A DNA stretch of 64,000 nucleotides from a virus, in IMG/VR virus record IMGVR_UViG_3300030102_007788, positions 33,139-97,138 of that record; one strand, given 5' to 3'. The translations under genes and the position numbers were made by a program. Every line of letters starts with the position of its first letter. The stretch's first letter is position 1. This document shows positions 41,354 to 50,451 of this stretch, one piece after another. The notes under the pieces were generated by a model, which made no database searches, was not told where the DNA came from, and saw only the letters and a program-made list of their open reading frames with translations.

Positions 41354-41373
41354 TTCCATTAAGCTTTTGTCTT

Positions 41374-42138
41374 ATGGAGGAAATTGTCCCGCTGTTTAAA
41401 AGTCATTGTAGTCTCGGGAGGTCAATACTGACCTTAGAGAAACCAAAGGATGAGGCTGACCCTGAAACCAGTGATTCAGTTTTCGATATAGTCAAGCAGG
41501 AAAACTTAGAGGATGTTTTTCTAGTCGAGGATAATATGACAGGTTTTCTTCAGGCCTACACAAATGCAGAAGAACTTGGAGTTAAACTAGTTTTTGGACT
41601 GCGCATTACTTTTTGCCCAGACCACGCAAATAAATCAGAAGAGGGAAGGAAAAATTCTTACAAAAATATTATATTTGCCAAGAACAACGCTGGGTATAAA
41701 CAGTTAATAAAAATATATACTCACGCATCTCAGGATGGCTTCTATTATGAACCGCGTACAGATAACGCTAAATTTAAAGAGTTTTATACGGAAGACCTGA
41801 TGTTGGCGATACCTTTTTATGATTCTTTTCTGTATGTTAATAAATATACAGACTCAAGCTGTGTTCCGAATTTTTCTTTTTGTGATCCAATTTTCTTTGT
41901 TGAGGATAACGACGTGTTAGTCGATCAAGATTTGGAAGCTTCAGTGCATAAGTTTTGTGATGGTAAATATGACATAATCAAAACAAAAAGTATATTTTAT
42001 AAAAATAAGACAGACTTCGGAGCTTATTTAACACACCGATGCATCAGTAAAAGAACCAGTTTGGAAAAGCCAAACTTTGATGGTATGTGCTCTAATGAAT
42101 TTTGTTTTGAAAGCTACAAGGAGGTAGTGAATGGATAG
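41374..42138 (+). CDS. Free-standing PHP domain of DNA polymerase III alpha
   Basis: A 254-residue protein. FKSHCSLGRSIL fits the start of the polymerase PHP domain. TNAEELGVKLVFGLRITFC and KNIIFAKNNAGYKQLIKIYT follow the DnaE PHP line by line, as does GFYYEPRTDNAKF. The DHGN motif is changed to EDNM, so a metal site His is lost and the domain is probably not a nuclease. The rest of the polymerase is the gene at 43012; the DEDDh exonuclease lies between. Overlaps the next gene by eight bases. Confidence 0.75.
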   Translation: MEEIVPLFKSHCSLGRSILTLEKPKDEADPETSDSVFDIVKQENLEDVFLVEDNMTGFLQAYTNAEELGVKLVFGLRITFCPDHANKSEEGRKNSYKNIIFAKNNAGYKQLIKIYTHASQDGFYYEPRTDNAKFKEFYTEDLMLAIPFYDSFLYVNKYTDSSCVPNFSFCDPIFFVEDNDVLVDQDLEASVHKFCDGKYDIIKTKSIFYKNKTDFGAYLTHRCISKRTSLEKPNFDGMCSNEFCFESYKEVVNG

Positions 42139-42796
42139 CCATTTAATTAGATTTCAAGAGAAAAAGTTTTTGTTTTTGGATTTTGAAACGTTTAATTTAA
42201 ATTTAAACAACGAGTTTAATTTACCTTGGCAAGTTGCCACGTTATATCTAGAAACGAGGAACAATGGAAATGGGAAGTTAATCACGGATGAGTTGTGCAG
42301 GCACGACTTGTATATTAAATGGGATACAGATTTAAAAATAGGAGAAGGAGCCAGAAGGATTACTGGCTATTCCGAAACTAAATTTAAAAGTAGGTGCATA
42401 CCGCAAGAGGAAGCTTTTAAAAAAATATACAACTTGTGCGAAGAGTGTGATTACATCGTAGGGCATAATGTTTTAGGGTTTGATATATACCTTTTAAGAG
42501 ACTGGTACAGAGCTCACAGTAAAGAATATAAACATTTACCATTTAAAGTAATTGATACTTTAGCTTTTGCTAGATCAATAGCAATAGACTATAGCTTCGC
42601 AAACAGTGGTAGCTCTTTATTTGAATTTCAAATGAAGATGCTTAATGTAAGAAAAAAGGGCCTAAAAACCAGCTTGGGAGCTCTAGGCAAGTCTTATTCA
42701 ATAGATCATGATTATGAAAAACTTCATGACGCTTTAGTTGATTTAGAACTTAACAGTAAAGTCTGGGATAAAATTAAACTCCAGATAGATTTTTAA
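42131..42796 (+). CDS. DnaQ-like DEDDh 3'-5' exonuclease (proofreading)
   Basis: A 221-residue protein. FLFLDFETFNL (motif I, D-x-E), YIVGHNVLGFDIYLL (motif II) and KLHDALVDLELN (motif III with H and D) are all present. Its place between PHP domain and polymerase core of a split Pol III makes it the likely proofreader of that polymerase. Confidence 0.85.
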   Translation: MDSHLIRFQEKKFLFLDFETFNLNLNNEFNLPWQVATLYLETRNNGNGKLITDELCRHDLYIKWDTDLKIGEGARRITGYSETKFKSRCIPQEEAFKKIYNLCEECDYIVGHNVLGFDIYLLRDWYRAHSKEYKHLPFKVIDTLAFARSIAIDYSFANSGSSLFEFQMKMLNVRKKGLKTSLGALGKSYSIDHDYEKLHDALVDLELNSKVWDKIKLQIDF

Positions 42797-42812
42797 ATAA
42801 TTAAAAAGCGGC

Positions 42813-42818
42813 TATAAT
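42813..42818 (+). promoter_or_regulatory. TATAAT box before the small gene at 42825
   Basis: GCTATAATATGG with a TATAAT six bases before an ATG at 42825. No -35 hexamer is seen. Similar GCTATAATA lies before hsp20. Possibly an extended -10 or phage sigma promoter. Confidence 0.35.
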
Positions 42819-42824
42819 ATGGTT

Positions 42825-43064
42825 ATGGCCAGTTTAGATTTTGTATATGACCTTACAGATAGATTTGAAGAAGATAATATTGAGTATGTTGTCGTCGCTC
42901 TACGAGAAGGTAAAGAATTAGATAAAGTAGATGTATTTTATAAAACAAAACCAGAGTCAAAGGCCTCTATGCTTACTGCCTTGGAACAGCTTTCAAAGTT
43001 AATAAAAGAAGATGACGGAGATAGTTCAGACGGCAAAAAAAAGAAGAGGCGAAGGAAAAAATAA
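42825..43064 (+). CDS. Small protein between exonuclease and polymerase core
   Basis: A 79-residue protein (81 if the ATG at 42819 is used). Mixed alpha/beta start (FVYDLTDRFEEDNIEYVVVA), an acidic hinge, and a very basic tail (GKKKKRRRKK). It overlaps the polymerase gene by 53 bases. It may hold the split polymerase together or bind DNA, but no family is recognised. Confidence 0.6.
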   Translation: MASLDFVYDLTDRFEEDNIEYVVVALREGKELDKVDVFYKTKPESKASMLTALEQLSKLIKEDDGDSSDGKKKKRRRKK

Positions 43065-45642
43065 ATTTTCCAGTAGGTTTAAGTCTCTAAACGTTCCCCT
43101 ACATGGAGTAAGATTACCAACGTTTACTCCTGAAAAAAAATATCTAGAAGAATATGGGGTCGATGAATCGGCTTCTAATTTAGAATTCTTGAAGCAGATT
43201 TGCCGCAAGAGGTTCAAAGAACTCAAACTCGGGGAGAAAACGAACTCCAAAGAGTACAATGACCGAATGATCAAAGAGCTTAACTTGATCGAAGAGTTAG
43301 GGTTCGTTGATTATATGCTTCTTGTCTGGAAGGTTATAAGATTCTGCAGGGACGGGGATATACCCCTAGGTTTAGGAAGAGGTTCCGCTGCGGGGAGTTT
43401 GGTTTTATATCTTCTTCACGTTACCTCTATTGACCCAATCAAGTATGGTTTGTTTTTTGAAAGATTTGTTTCTAAAGCTCGCGCTAAAAAAAGTGTTGTA
43501 GATGGGGTGACTTATCTTGATGGAGACTTGATGTGTGACGTTGATATAGATGTATGTTATTACAGGCGTCAAGAGATATTGCAGTACCTCAAACAAGAAT
43601 TTGAAGGTTATAGTTCTAAAATTTTAACGCTCAACACGCTTTCCGGTAAACTTGTAATGAAGGAGTGCGGTAAAGTTGTCGCGGAGAAAAATGAAGTTGA
43701 AATGAATCAAGTGTCAGGAATGATACCTAAAATTTTTGGTCAGGTTATGGACATAGCCGATGCAAGAGAAGAGGTTCCTGAGTTTGACGAATGGTGTGAT
43801 AATAATCCTAAAGTTTTTAAGATTGCTCAAAAGATAAAAGGACTGATTAAAAATAAAGGGGTTCATGCTTCAGCGGTCATGCTATCTTATCATAAAACTA
43901 TAGATAGCTGTCCCTGCGAGCTTGACTCATCAAAAGAGCCTGTCTCCTCTTTTGAGGCTGACTGGGTTAACAAATTTAATGTTAAATTAGATGTTTTAGG
44001 TTTAAGAACTTCTTCCGTGGTTCACGAATGTTGCAAAACGATTAGAGAGATAAGAGGCGAAGAGCTTTATCCCGAGACTATTGATTTAGATAATCCAGAA
44101 ATTTATGAGTTATTAAATAGAGGGATGGAGGAAGGCCTCTCAAGCGGACTGTTTCAAATTGAAGGTGATTTGGCTGCTCAAACTTGCACCAAAGTTAAAC
44201 CTACCAACTTTGAACATTTAAGTGCTGTTCTAGCACTAGCTAGGCCGGGAGCAATGGACTACATTGATCGTTATGCTGAATACGTTAACGAAAAAATCTA
44301 TGAACCTGTCCATGAGTTCTTTGATGAGATCTTAGAGGAAACTGGCGGCATCGTTCTTTACCAAGAACAGATGATGAAGATGGCAAATAAAATCGGCTTC
44401 ACTCTCGACGAGGCTGAAATTTTACGCCGTATTGTCGGTAAGAAAAAAGTCTCAGAAGTTAAAAAATGGAAAAAGAAGATTAGAGATAAAGTCAAGGAGA
44501 ATAATCTAGCAAAGGAAATTGGAGACGTACTTTGGAAAGTATTAGAGGACTCTGCTAATTACTCTTACAATAAATCGCATTCGGTTTCTTATGCAGCTTT
44601 AGCTGCCGCTACTGCTTACTTAAAATTTAAATATCCTCGTGAATTTTACTTGTCGTTACTTAAAATGACAAAGTATGAACCTAAACCTTTAGAGGAAATA
44701 GCCAGCATATCCCGCGAGCTAAAGTTAATGGGAATTAAATTGCTCGGGCCAAACTTATTGAAGTCTGAAATGGATTTTTCTGTCGAGGGAGAAAATATTA
44801 GATTTGGCTTAACTTCAATTAAGGGTATTGCTGAAAAGTCTATAGAAAAGCTAGAGTCTTTTAAAGACCAATACTCGAACAAGTTTGAAGTGTTCCAAGG
44901 AGCCAACCAAGCAGGGATTGGAGTAGGTATATTATCATCCCTTATTCAAGCGGGGGCTTTGGACGGAGATATAAAGCAATCTAGAAGTAAAATAGTAGCC
45001 GAAGCACAACTTTGGAATTTACTAACAGCAAGAGAGCGTGGTCTAGTTTTTGATATTGCGGCTGAATACAATTACGATTTGTCTAAGATAGTTCAAATGA
45101 TGTTTAAAGAGCTCAAAGATATCAAAGGAAAACCTTTGATTAAAGAGTCACGGATGAACACTATCCGAAAACATTTTGCGCCGTATAAAGAAATCTACAA
45201 TAAAAATAGCGCTAATGAAGATTTTGCAAACTGGTACTATGAAAACATATTACTAGGATATACTTACGGTAAAAGATTAAAGGACGTAAGCCCCGAGTAC
45301 AATCATTTAGTTTCTATTGAAGATGCTTTACAAGCAGGGGAGGGCTCAGTTTCCTTTATCGGTACTGTTGAAGATACTTGGCTAACTAAAAGTAAGAAGG
45401 GAACTCCTTACTTTAAGATAACCATGAAAGATGAATCTGCCGATTGCACCGTTATGATTTTTTCTAACAAGAAAAAAGACAACATTGAGGAATGTAAACG
45501 CGCCAACGATGGAGTGCTACCCAAAAAGGGTAATATTGTAATTATAAAAGGCGTAGTAAAAGAAGGTAATACTGTTTTTGGTAATTTAGCCAAAGTACAG
45601 GATCAAAAAATTTATATGAAATTAAGCGAGATAAAGTCTTGA
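43012..45642 (+). CDS. dnaE: DNA polymerase III alpha core (lacks PHP domain)
   Basis: An 876-residue polymerase that starts where a PHP domain normally ends. GLGRGSAAGSLVLYLL (about 120-135) and IDPIKYGLFFERFV precede the catalytic CDVDID (175-180) carrying two of the metal-binding Asp; VKLDVLGLRTSSVV near 323 gives the third. GVHASAVMLSY, LFQIEGDLAAQTC, KSHSVSYAALAAATAYLKFK and an OB fold near the end (GSVSFIGTVEDTWLTK) follow the bacterial order. The first 20 residues are unusual. It lacks the PHP domain, which is the gene at 41374. Its stop lies within the promoter for the SSB-like gene. Confidence 0.9.
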   Translation: MTEIVQTAKKRRGEGKNKFSSRFKSLNVPLHGVRLPTFTPEKKYLEEYGVDESASNLEFLKQICRKRFKELKLGEKTNSKEYNDRMIKELNLIEELGFVDYMLLVWKVIRFCRDGDIPLGLGRGSAAGSLVLYLLHVTSIDPIKYGLFFERFVSKARAKKSVVDGVTYLDGDLMCDVDIDVCYYRRQEILQYLKQEFEGYSSKILTLNTLSGKLVMKECGKVVAEKNEVEMNQVSGMIPKIFGQVMDIADAREEVPEFDEWCDNNPKVFKIAQKIKGLIKNKGVHASAVMLSYHKTIDSCPCELDSSKEPVSSFEADWVNKFNVKLDVLGLRTSSVVHECCKTIREIRGEELYPETIDLDNPEIYELLNRGMEEGLSSGLFQIEGDLAAQTCTKVKPTNFEHLSAVLALARPGAMDYIDRYAEYVNEKIYEPVHEFFDEILEETGGIVLYQEQMMKMANKIGFTLDEAEILRRIVGKKKVSEVKKWKKKIRDKVKENNLAKEIGDVLWKVLEDSANYSYNKSHSVSYAALAAATAYLKFKYPREFYLSLLKMTKYEPKPLEEIASISRELKLMGIKLLGPNLLKSEMDFSVEGENIRFGLTSIKGIAEKSIEKLESFKDQYSNKFEVFQGANQAGIGVGILSSLIQAGALDGDIKQSRSKIVAEAQLWNLLTARERGLVFDIAAEYNYDLSKIVQMMFKELKDIKGKPLIKESRMNTIRKHFAPYKEIYNKNSANEDFANWYYENILLGYTYGKRLKDVSPEYNHLVSIEDALQAGEGSVSFIGTVEDTWLTKSKKGTPYFKITMKDESADCTVMIFSNKKKDNIEECKRANDGVLPKKGNIVIIKGVVKEGNTVFGNLAKVQDQKIYMKLSEIKS

Positions 45643-45667
45643 CACGAAACCCTGAATCAAATACTCT
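45639..45667 (+). promoter_or_regulatory. CCCTG-type promoter for the SSB-like gene
   Basis: TTGACA (45639-45644), CCCTG (45650-45654), TACTCT (45662-45667), spacer 17. The -35 overlaps the polymerase stop codon (TGA at 45640-45642). ATG lies 11 bases beyond the -10. Confidence 0.7.
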
Positions 45668-45678
45668 AATCAACTGAC

Positions 45679-46245
45679 ATGTTACAGTTCTATAAACCTA
45701 ATCCAAAAAATAGCGGCTCCGCCTGTTCGTTCTCCTACAGCAAAAAAGACAAAGCTGTCTGGGTGAATTTCGTTAAACAAGCTACTTGGAACGACCAAAC
45801 CAAAACTGGAACGTTCAAGAGCTCTGGCCCAGACAAGAAGGCTAACTCAAAGTTTAATATAACTGAGGTAGCTGGAGTTGTCCGAGCCATTGAGCAAAAT
45901 AGCGAGTTTGGCAACTTTCACGGAAACAAGGAAAGAAACACCACCTTTAAGTTTTGCCCATATTTACGAGACGGCAAACAAGTAGGTTATAGCTTTTCCT
46001 TGAACCAGAATGATTCTCAAGCTAACGTAAAGAAATCTTTTATCATTGGGTTCACCTTTGAAGAAGGCAGGATGTTGAAAGAGTATGCTTTGGCAGCTAT
46101 GAGAAATTATTTTGATACCGTTATCGACGAAAGCAATTACGGCGGAAATGGTCAAAATACTAAGCCAAATGAGGAAAAAGTAGAAAATACGGCTCCTTCC
46201 ACGAATAATAACCAAGGTGGCAACGTTGGTGATATTCCGTGGTAA
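45679..46245 (+). CDS. Probable single-stranded DNA-binding protein
   Basis: A 188-residue protein. The core contains SKFNITEVAGVVRAIEQNSE, TTFKFCPY and SFIIGFTFEEGRMLKEYALA, an arrangement seen in PC4/Whirly-like phage SSB proteins. After it comes a Gln/Asn/Thr/Gly-rich linker and an acidic-hydrophobic tip VGDIPW, like the D-D-I-P-F tip of bacterial SSB. It comes just after the polymerase gene. Confidence 0.6.
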   Translation: MLQFYKPNPKNSGSACSFSYSKKDKAVWVNFVKQATWNDQTKTGTFKSSGPDKKANSKFNITEVAGVVRAIEQNSEFGNFHGNKERNTTFKFCPYLRDGKQVGYSFSLNQNDSQANVKKSFIIGFTFEEGRMLKEYALAAMRNYFDTVIDESNYGGNGQNTKPNEEKVENTAPSTNNNQGGNVGDIPW

Positions 46246-48167
46246 TGAAGAAGCTTTTATTTCAAACTGATTCTAGTTTAGCTAAGACGGGCTTTGGCAG
46301 AAATGCTAAGGCCCTCTTGTCTTATCTATATAAAACAAAAAAATATGAAATAGTACAGTATTGCTGTGGGACTGACTACTCAAACGCTGCACTCAAAGCT
46401 ACTCCGTGGAAGTCGATTGGCACTCTCCCTGACGATCCCGCAGAGAGGCAAAGAGTTGGACAGGATGCTGGACAAGCTCGCCTAGCAAGCTATGGCGGCT
46501 ATCTTATTGATAAAGTCATCAAAGAGGAAAAGCCGGATTTTTATTTTGGGGTTCAGGATATTTGGGGTACAGAATTTGCAATTGATAAACCTTGGTTTAA
46601 TAAAATAAATTCAGTTATTTGGACGACCCTAGACTCCCTACCTATCCTTCCGTCAGCGATACAAAATGCTTCAAAAATAGAAAATTATTGGATTTGGAGC
46701 TCTTTTGCTACGAAGGCTCTTCACGAACTAGGTCATAAACATGTTAAAACAATGCACGGATGCATTGATGCCTCCAGCTTTTATAGATTTGATGACGATT
46801 CAAGAAAACTACTCAGAAAAAATCACAACATAGAAGAAGATGCTTTTATAATTGGTTTTGTTTTCAGGAATCAGTTAAGAAAATCTGTCCCCAATCTGTT
46901 AGAGGGGTACGCAAGATGGAAAAAAGAAAATAATCCATCTCGCAAAACATATCTTTTACTGCATACGTACTGGAAGGAAGGTTGGAATATCCACTCTCTC
47001 GCTAAAGAATACGGTATTCCCCGTGAAGAGATTTTAACCACTTACGTTTGCAAAAAATGCTCCGGTTATCAAATTAAACCTTACAGCGGGGAGGATCAAC
47101 AATGCCCTGCTTGCCACCCTGAAAAATCGCAAGTTACTACTAGCGTAGGCTTCGGCATTACAGAAGAACAGCTCAATGAAGTATACAACCTAATGGACGT
47201 ATACTGCCATCCGTTCACTAGCGGTGGCCAAGAAATTCCTATCCAAGAAGCAAAGCTAACAGAGTTGATAACCCTAGTTACAGATTATAGTTGCGGAGAA
47301 GAAAGCTGCGAAGAAGGATCTGGCTCTATACCTTTAAACTGGACTGAGTATAGAGAGCATCAGACAGAATTCAGAAAAGCTTCTACATGCCCTATATCAA
47401 TCGCATCTAGCATAGATACAGTATACAATATGCCCAAAGAAGAAGCTGAAGCTCAAGGCGAAGCTTCTAGAAAGTGGGCTATAGAAAACTTCTCAGTTGA
47501 GTCAGTAGGTAAAAAATTTGAAGAGTTCATAGACAACACTCCTTCTAAAAATTACGACTTCAAAGACGAGGATCCTGAAAAGCAAAAGCGAAATTTTCCA
47601 GACGCCATCATTCCTCACGTCGAGAGTGATTCTGAATGGGTTCTCTCCCTATACAAACTCATTCTTAATACAGATAATCACGTAAATGATGAAGGTTATA
47701 AGACTTGGATGAACTCCCTTGGGAATAAAGTCCCTAGGTCTCAGGTAGAAGAATATTTCAGAAAGGTAGCGAAAGAGCATAACGCAAAATATTTCCCAGT
47801 TAAGATAGAGGATTACCTAGATGAAGATGACGCTGGCAAAAGAATTTTGTATGTTATGCCCGAATCTCAGGTAGATGTGTTTTTATCTACAGCTTTGTTT
47901 AAGTCTATTAAAACCAAGTACCCTGAATATAATTTATACGTGTCAACTAAGCCTGAAAATATTTCTATACTGTTAGGGAACGAGCATGTTCACGCAACTA
48001 TTCCATACAACGCTCAGTTTGACAACACTTTATACCTAGAGGGTATCGGTGGAGAGAATGGCCTTTTTGAAATAGCTTTCACTCCCCACTTAACCACACA
48101 AAGAGTCAGCAACTATATCCACAACGATAAAGACATTATAAACAAAAAAGAGCTATGCACATTTTAG
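46245..48167 (+). CDS. GT4-like glycosyltransferase with zinc ribbon and start of a GT9 domain
   Basis: A 640-residue protein from the ATG at 46245 (TAATG overlap). N-terminal GT-B part: FQTDSSLAKTGFGRNAKALL. In the middle is a zinc ribbon insertion, CKKCSGY then CPAC, near residues 265-285. EVYNLMDVYCHPFTSGGQEI is the donor domain. From ILYVMPESQVDVFLSTALFK (near residue 533) the sequence resembles the start of family 9 (heptosyltransferase) enzymes, but the ORF stops after about 100 residues and the rest is in the next, overlapping frame. Confidence 0.72.
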   Translation: MKKLLFQTDSSLAKTGFGRNAKALLSYLYKTKKYEIVQYCCGTDYSNAALKATPWKSIGTLPDDPAERQRVGQDAGQARLASYGGYLIDKVIKEEKPDFYFGVQDIWGTEFAIDKPWFNKINSVIWTTLDSLPILPSAIQNASKIENYWIWSSFATKALHELGHKHVKTMHGCIDASSFYRFDDDSRKLLRKNHNIEEDAFIIGFVFRNQLRKSVPNLLEGYARWKKENNPSRKTYLLLHTYWKEGWNIHSLAKEYGIPREEILTTYVCKKCSGYQIKPYSGEDQQCPACHPEKSQVTTSVGFGITEEQLNEVYNLMDVYCHPFTSGGQEIPIQEAKLTELITLVTDYSCGEESCEEGSGSIPLNWTEYREHQTEFRKASTCPISIASSIDTVYNMPKEEAEAQGEASRKWAIENFSVESVGKKFEEFIDNTPSKNYDFKDEDPEKQKRNFPDAIIPHVESDSEWVLSLYKLILNTDNHVNDEGYKTWMNSLGNKVPRSQVEEYFRKVAKEHNAKYFPVKIEDYLDEDDAGKRILYVMPESQVDVFLSTALFKSIKTKYPEYNLYVSTKPENISILLGNEHVHATIPYNAQFDNTLYLEGIGGENGLFEIAFTPHLTTQRVSNYIHNDKDIINKKELCTF

Positions 48168-49348
48168 AGTCTTATGCTTTACAGAATGATCTTAAAATAG
48201 ATCGACCAAACGTATACGAGAAGTATTTCCCTTTAGCTGTAGATAAATTTATTACCCTAGACTCCTCATGTCTTCAAACTGGGGCAATGCAGTATGACCA
48301 CTGGAATTTGGTAACAGAATATTTAACGCCTCGATTACAAAAACATGGGATTACAATCCTTCAGCTAGGTTCTAAAAACTGCCAGCCTATACACGGCTGC
48401 TACCAAGCTACTGGCCAGTGCGACTTTAATCAGCAAAGCTATATTATAAAAAGGTCACTGTTGCACCTAAGTACAAATAACGAGTCGTCTCATGTAGCTT
48501 CCTCATACGGCAAGAAATTAGTCACGCTTTTTCCTTACAATTGTTATATAGGTCAATTTAAACCTTACTGGTCTGAAGAGAATGATATCACCCTGCTGCA
48601 AGGAAAGGGGCAGCACAATAAGCCTTCTTTTAACCCTTCAGAAAACCCCAAATCTATTAATAGCATAAAACCTGACGAGGTAGCAAAAGCAGTTCTTAAA
48701 AAACTAAATATTTATGATGAAAATGACCCTGCATGGCAATATAACATATTAAAAATTGGGCCTTCTTTAAACAGGAGAAGAATAGAATCTAATTTATCCC
48801 ATATAGTTGATTGTAGCAAGCTGGGTGTCAGCTCCATCATTCTAAGAATGGACTTGAACCACAATGAAGAGAACTTAGTCGAGCAGTTGAAAGTATCACC
48901 CTGTTCAATCATAACCAGTAAAGCAATTAGTGAATCAATTATAGATACATATTCCAAAAAAATACTTGAAGTTGTATATTACATAACAGATGATCACGAC
49001 CCAAGTTTTATTAAAAAGCTGAAGTCTAAGTCCATTAACTTTGTTTTAAGAAGCAGGAGAACAGAAAACGAAATAAATGATATCAAAATTGACTACATGG
49101 ATTACGGATTAATTCACGCCATCTCCCCAAGAAGCCAAAAGGATTTTGAGGAATTAAAAGATAAAGATAATTTATATTATAAATCTAATTATTATATCAT
49201 TCATAATGGTAAATTTTACCCTAGCACCGCCGCGCTGCTTCGCCTTACTCACGGTATGGAAACTTTTGAGCAAAAGCCTCAGCCGATTATCGACGACCCT
49301 TTGTTTTGGGAAGATATTGATCATTTTCAAATAATGCAAAAAAAATAG
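48155..49348 (+). CDS. GT9-like C-terminal part plus extra domain, separate frame
   Basis: A 397-residue protein. The first 150 residues (WNLVTEYLTPRLQKHGITIL, then HLSTNNESSHVASSYGKKLV) resemble the donor half of family 9 glycosyltransferases. The frame is -1 relative to the previous gene and overlaps it by 13 bases after a run of six A. It may be made by frameshifting, by reinitiation at the ATG at 48155, or the split may be real. The C-terminal 200 residues are of unknown type. Confidence 0.6.
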   Translation: MHILESYALQNDLKIDRPNVYEKYFPLAVDKFITLDSSCLQTGAMQYDHWNLVTEYLTPRLQKHGITILQLGSKNCQPIHGCYQATGQCDFNQQSYIIKRSLLHLSTNNESSHVASSYGKKLVTLFPYNCYIGQFKPYWSEENDITLLQGKGQHNKPSFNPSENPKSINSIKPDEVAKAVLKKLNIYDENDPAWQYNILKIGPSLNRRRIESNLSHIVDCSKLGVSSIILRMDLNHNEENLVEQLKVSPCSIITSKAISESIIDTYSKKILEVVYYITDDHDPSFIKKLKSKSINFVLRSRRTENEINDIKIDYMDYGLIHAISPRSQKDFEELKDKDNLYYKSNYYIIHNGKFYPSTAALLRLTHGMETFEQKPQPIIDDPLFWEDIDHFQIMQKK

Positions 49349-49377
49349 TTGACTTAGCTCCCTGTCTCTAATAAAGT
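49349..49377 (+). promoter_or_regulatory. CCCTG-type promoter for the 236-residue gene
   Basis: TTGACT (49349-49354), CCCTG (49360-49364), TAAAGT (49372-49377), spacer 17. ATG at 49388 lies 10 bases beyond the -10. Confidence 0.7.
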
Positions 49378-49387
49378 CATCTCTCTT

Positions 49388-50098
49388 ATGGCAAACACAA
49401 ATAAGCCTCCCGTAGATTTCAAGCGTAACCAGTACGGTCTTCTAGAAGATAAAAATATAAAATATGAATTTAGTGAAGATGGTACGGTAAACTGGCGCAA
49501 AATGATCAAGACTGAGTTCCTTGTAGCAAACAGGGAACTTACCGATGAAACAGATGTCTCCAAGTTAGAAGATAGAGAGCTGATCATTCTACTTGGAGGG
49601 CTGAAAGATTTGGCTGCCATACGCGGGTATACCTCAGTAGAGTATAAGATTCACGAAGCATCAACAGAATACGTATGTGCTTCATGTAGAATAACTTGGG
49701 TTCCTAATTACGAAACAGAAGGTGACGACCCTATTGTATTTGAAGCTATTGCTGATGCAAACCTCAACAATACCGAAGGATTCAGTCAGATGTATTTAGC
49801 TGCGATTGCAGAGAATAGGGCGTTTTGTCGAGCTGTTCGTAATTTCTTACGCATCAACATCGTAGCTAAAGAGGAATGTAAATCTGTTCGGATTGCAAAG
49901 CCAAACCCCAAGAAAAACTCTGCTTCTCCAGAAATATTTTTGACCAACCTTATGAAAGATAAGAAGATAGATTTTGAAGCTATCAAAGGTAAGATGGTTA
50001 AGGAGTCGGTTGACGGCGCTTCAGATTGGGAAACAGTTAAAGATATTCCTCGTTTGAAGATGTTTGAGATTATAGAGAGAATTCAGAAGAAGAAATGA
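49388..50098 (+). CDS. Conserved-looking phage protein, possible DNA annealing role
   Basis: A 236-residue protein. GGLKDLAAIRGYTSVEYKIH, then VCASCRITW and LAAIAENRAFCRAVRNFLRI (near residue 138) form a pattern that recalls phage proteins with Rad52/Sak-like roles, where an R-A-x-x-R-A-L helix follows a V-x-A-x-x-x-I strand. This is weak. It has its own early-type promoter and its end overlaps the cupin gene by four bases. Confidence 0.4.
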   Translation: MANTNKPPVDFKRNQYGLLEDKNIKYEFSEDGTVNWRKMIKTEFLVANRELTDETDVSKLEDRELIILLGGLKDLAAIRGYTSVEYKIHEASTEYVCASCRITWVPNYETEGDDPIVFEAIADANLNNTEGFSQMYLAAIAENRAFCRAVRNFLRINIVAKEECKSVRIAKPNPKKNSASPEIFLTNLMKDKKIDFEAIKGKMVKESVDGASDWETVKDIPRLKMFEIIERIQKKK

Positions 50099-50451
50099 GT
50101 AAACCCGTTAATGTTAAAAAGGTTGAAAAGCCTTGGGGTAAGGAGTTTTGGTTAGCCAACAACAAAGACCATGATTACTGTGGTAAAATTTTAATAATTA
50201 ATCCCGGCTCTGGTACGTCTCTTCATTTCCACTCCAAGAAACATGAGACTTTTTATATACTGGAAGGTTCTCTTGAGCTTACGCTGATTGATACTGAGAC
50301 CACAGAGGAACACACTGTTTGTATGGAGGAAGGGAATGCTTTTGAGCTGTCTCAGAACGTCCCTCACCGGCTAGAATCTGGAGAAGGAGCAAAGATCATA
50401 GAGATAAGCACCTTCCACGAAGATAGCGATAGCTACCGTGTTCTAAAATGA
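50095..50451 (+). CDS. Cupin, mannose-6-phosphate isomerase-like
   Basis: A 118-residue single-domain cupin. VEKPWGKEFWLA starts as in the C-terminal cupin of type II phosphomannose isomerases; LHFHSKKHETFYILEGSLEL holds the metal-binding H-x-H and E, and VPHRLESGE the last His. It probably interconverts a sugar phosphate, perhaps supplying mannose for GDP-mannose. Confidence 0.72.
   Translation: MSKPVNVKKVEKPWGKEFWLANNKDHDYCGKILIINPGSGTSLHFHSKKHETFYILEGSLELTLIDTETTEEHTVCMEEGNAFELSQNVPHRLESGEGAKIIEISTFHEDSDSYRVLK

Noticed and set aside
41374-42138. Catalytically active PHP nuclease
   Set aside because: The DHGN-like motif has become EDNM, so at least one metal ligand is missing.
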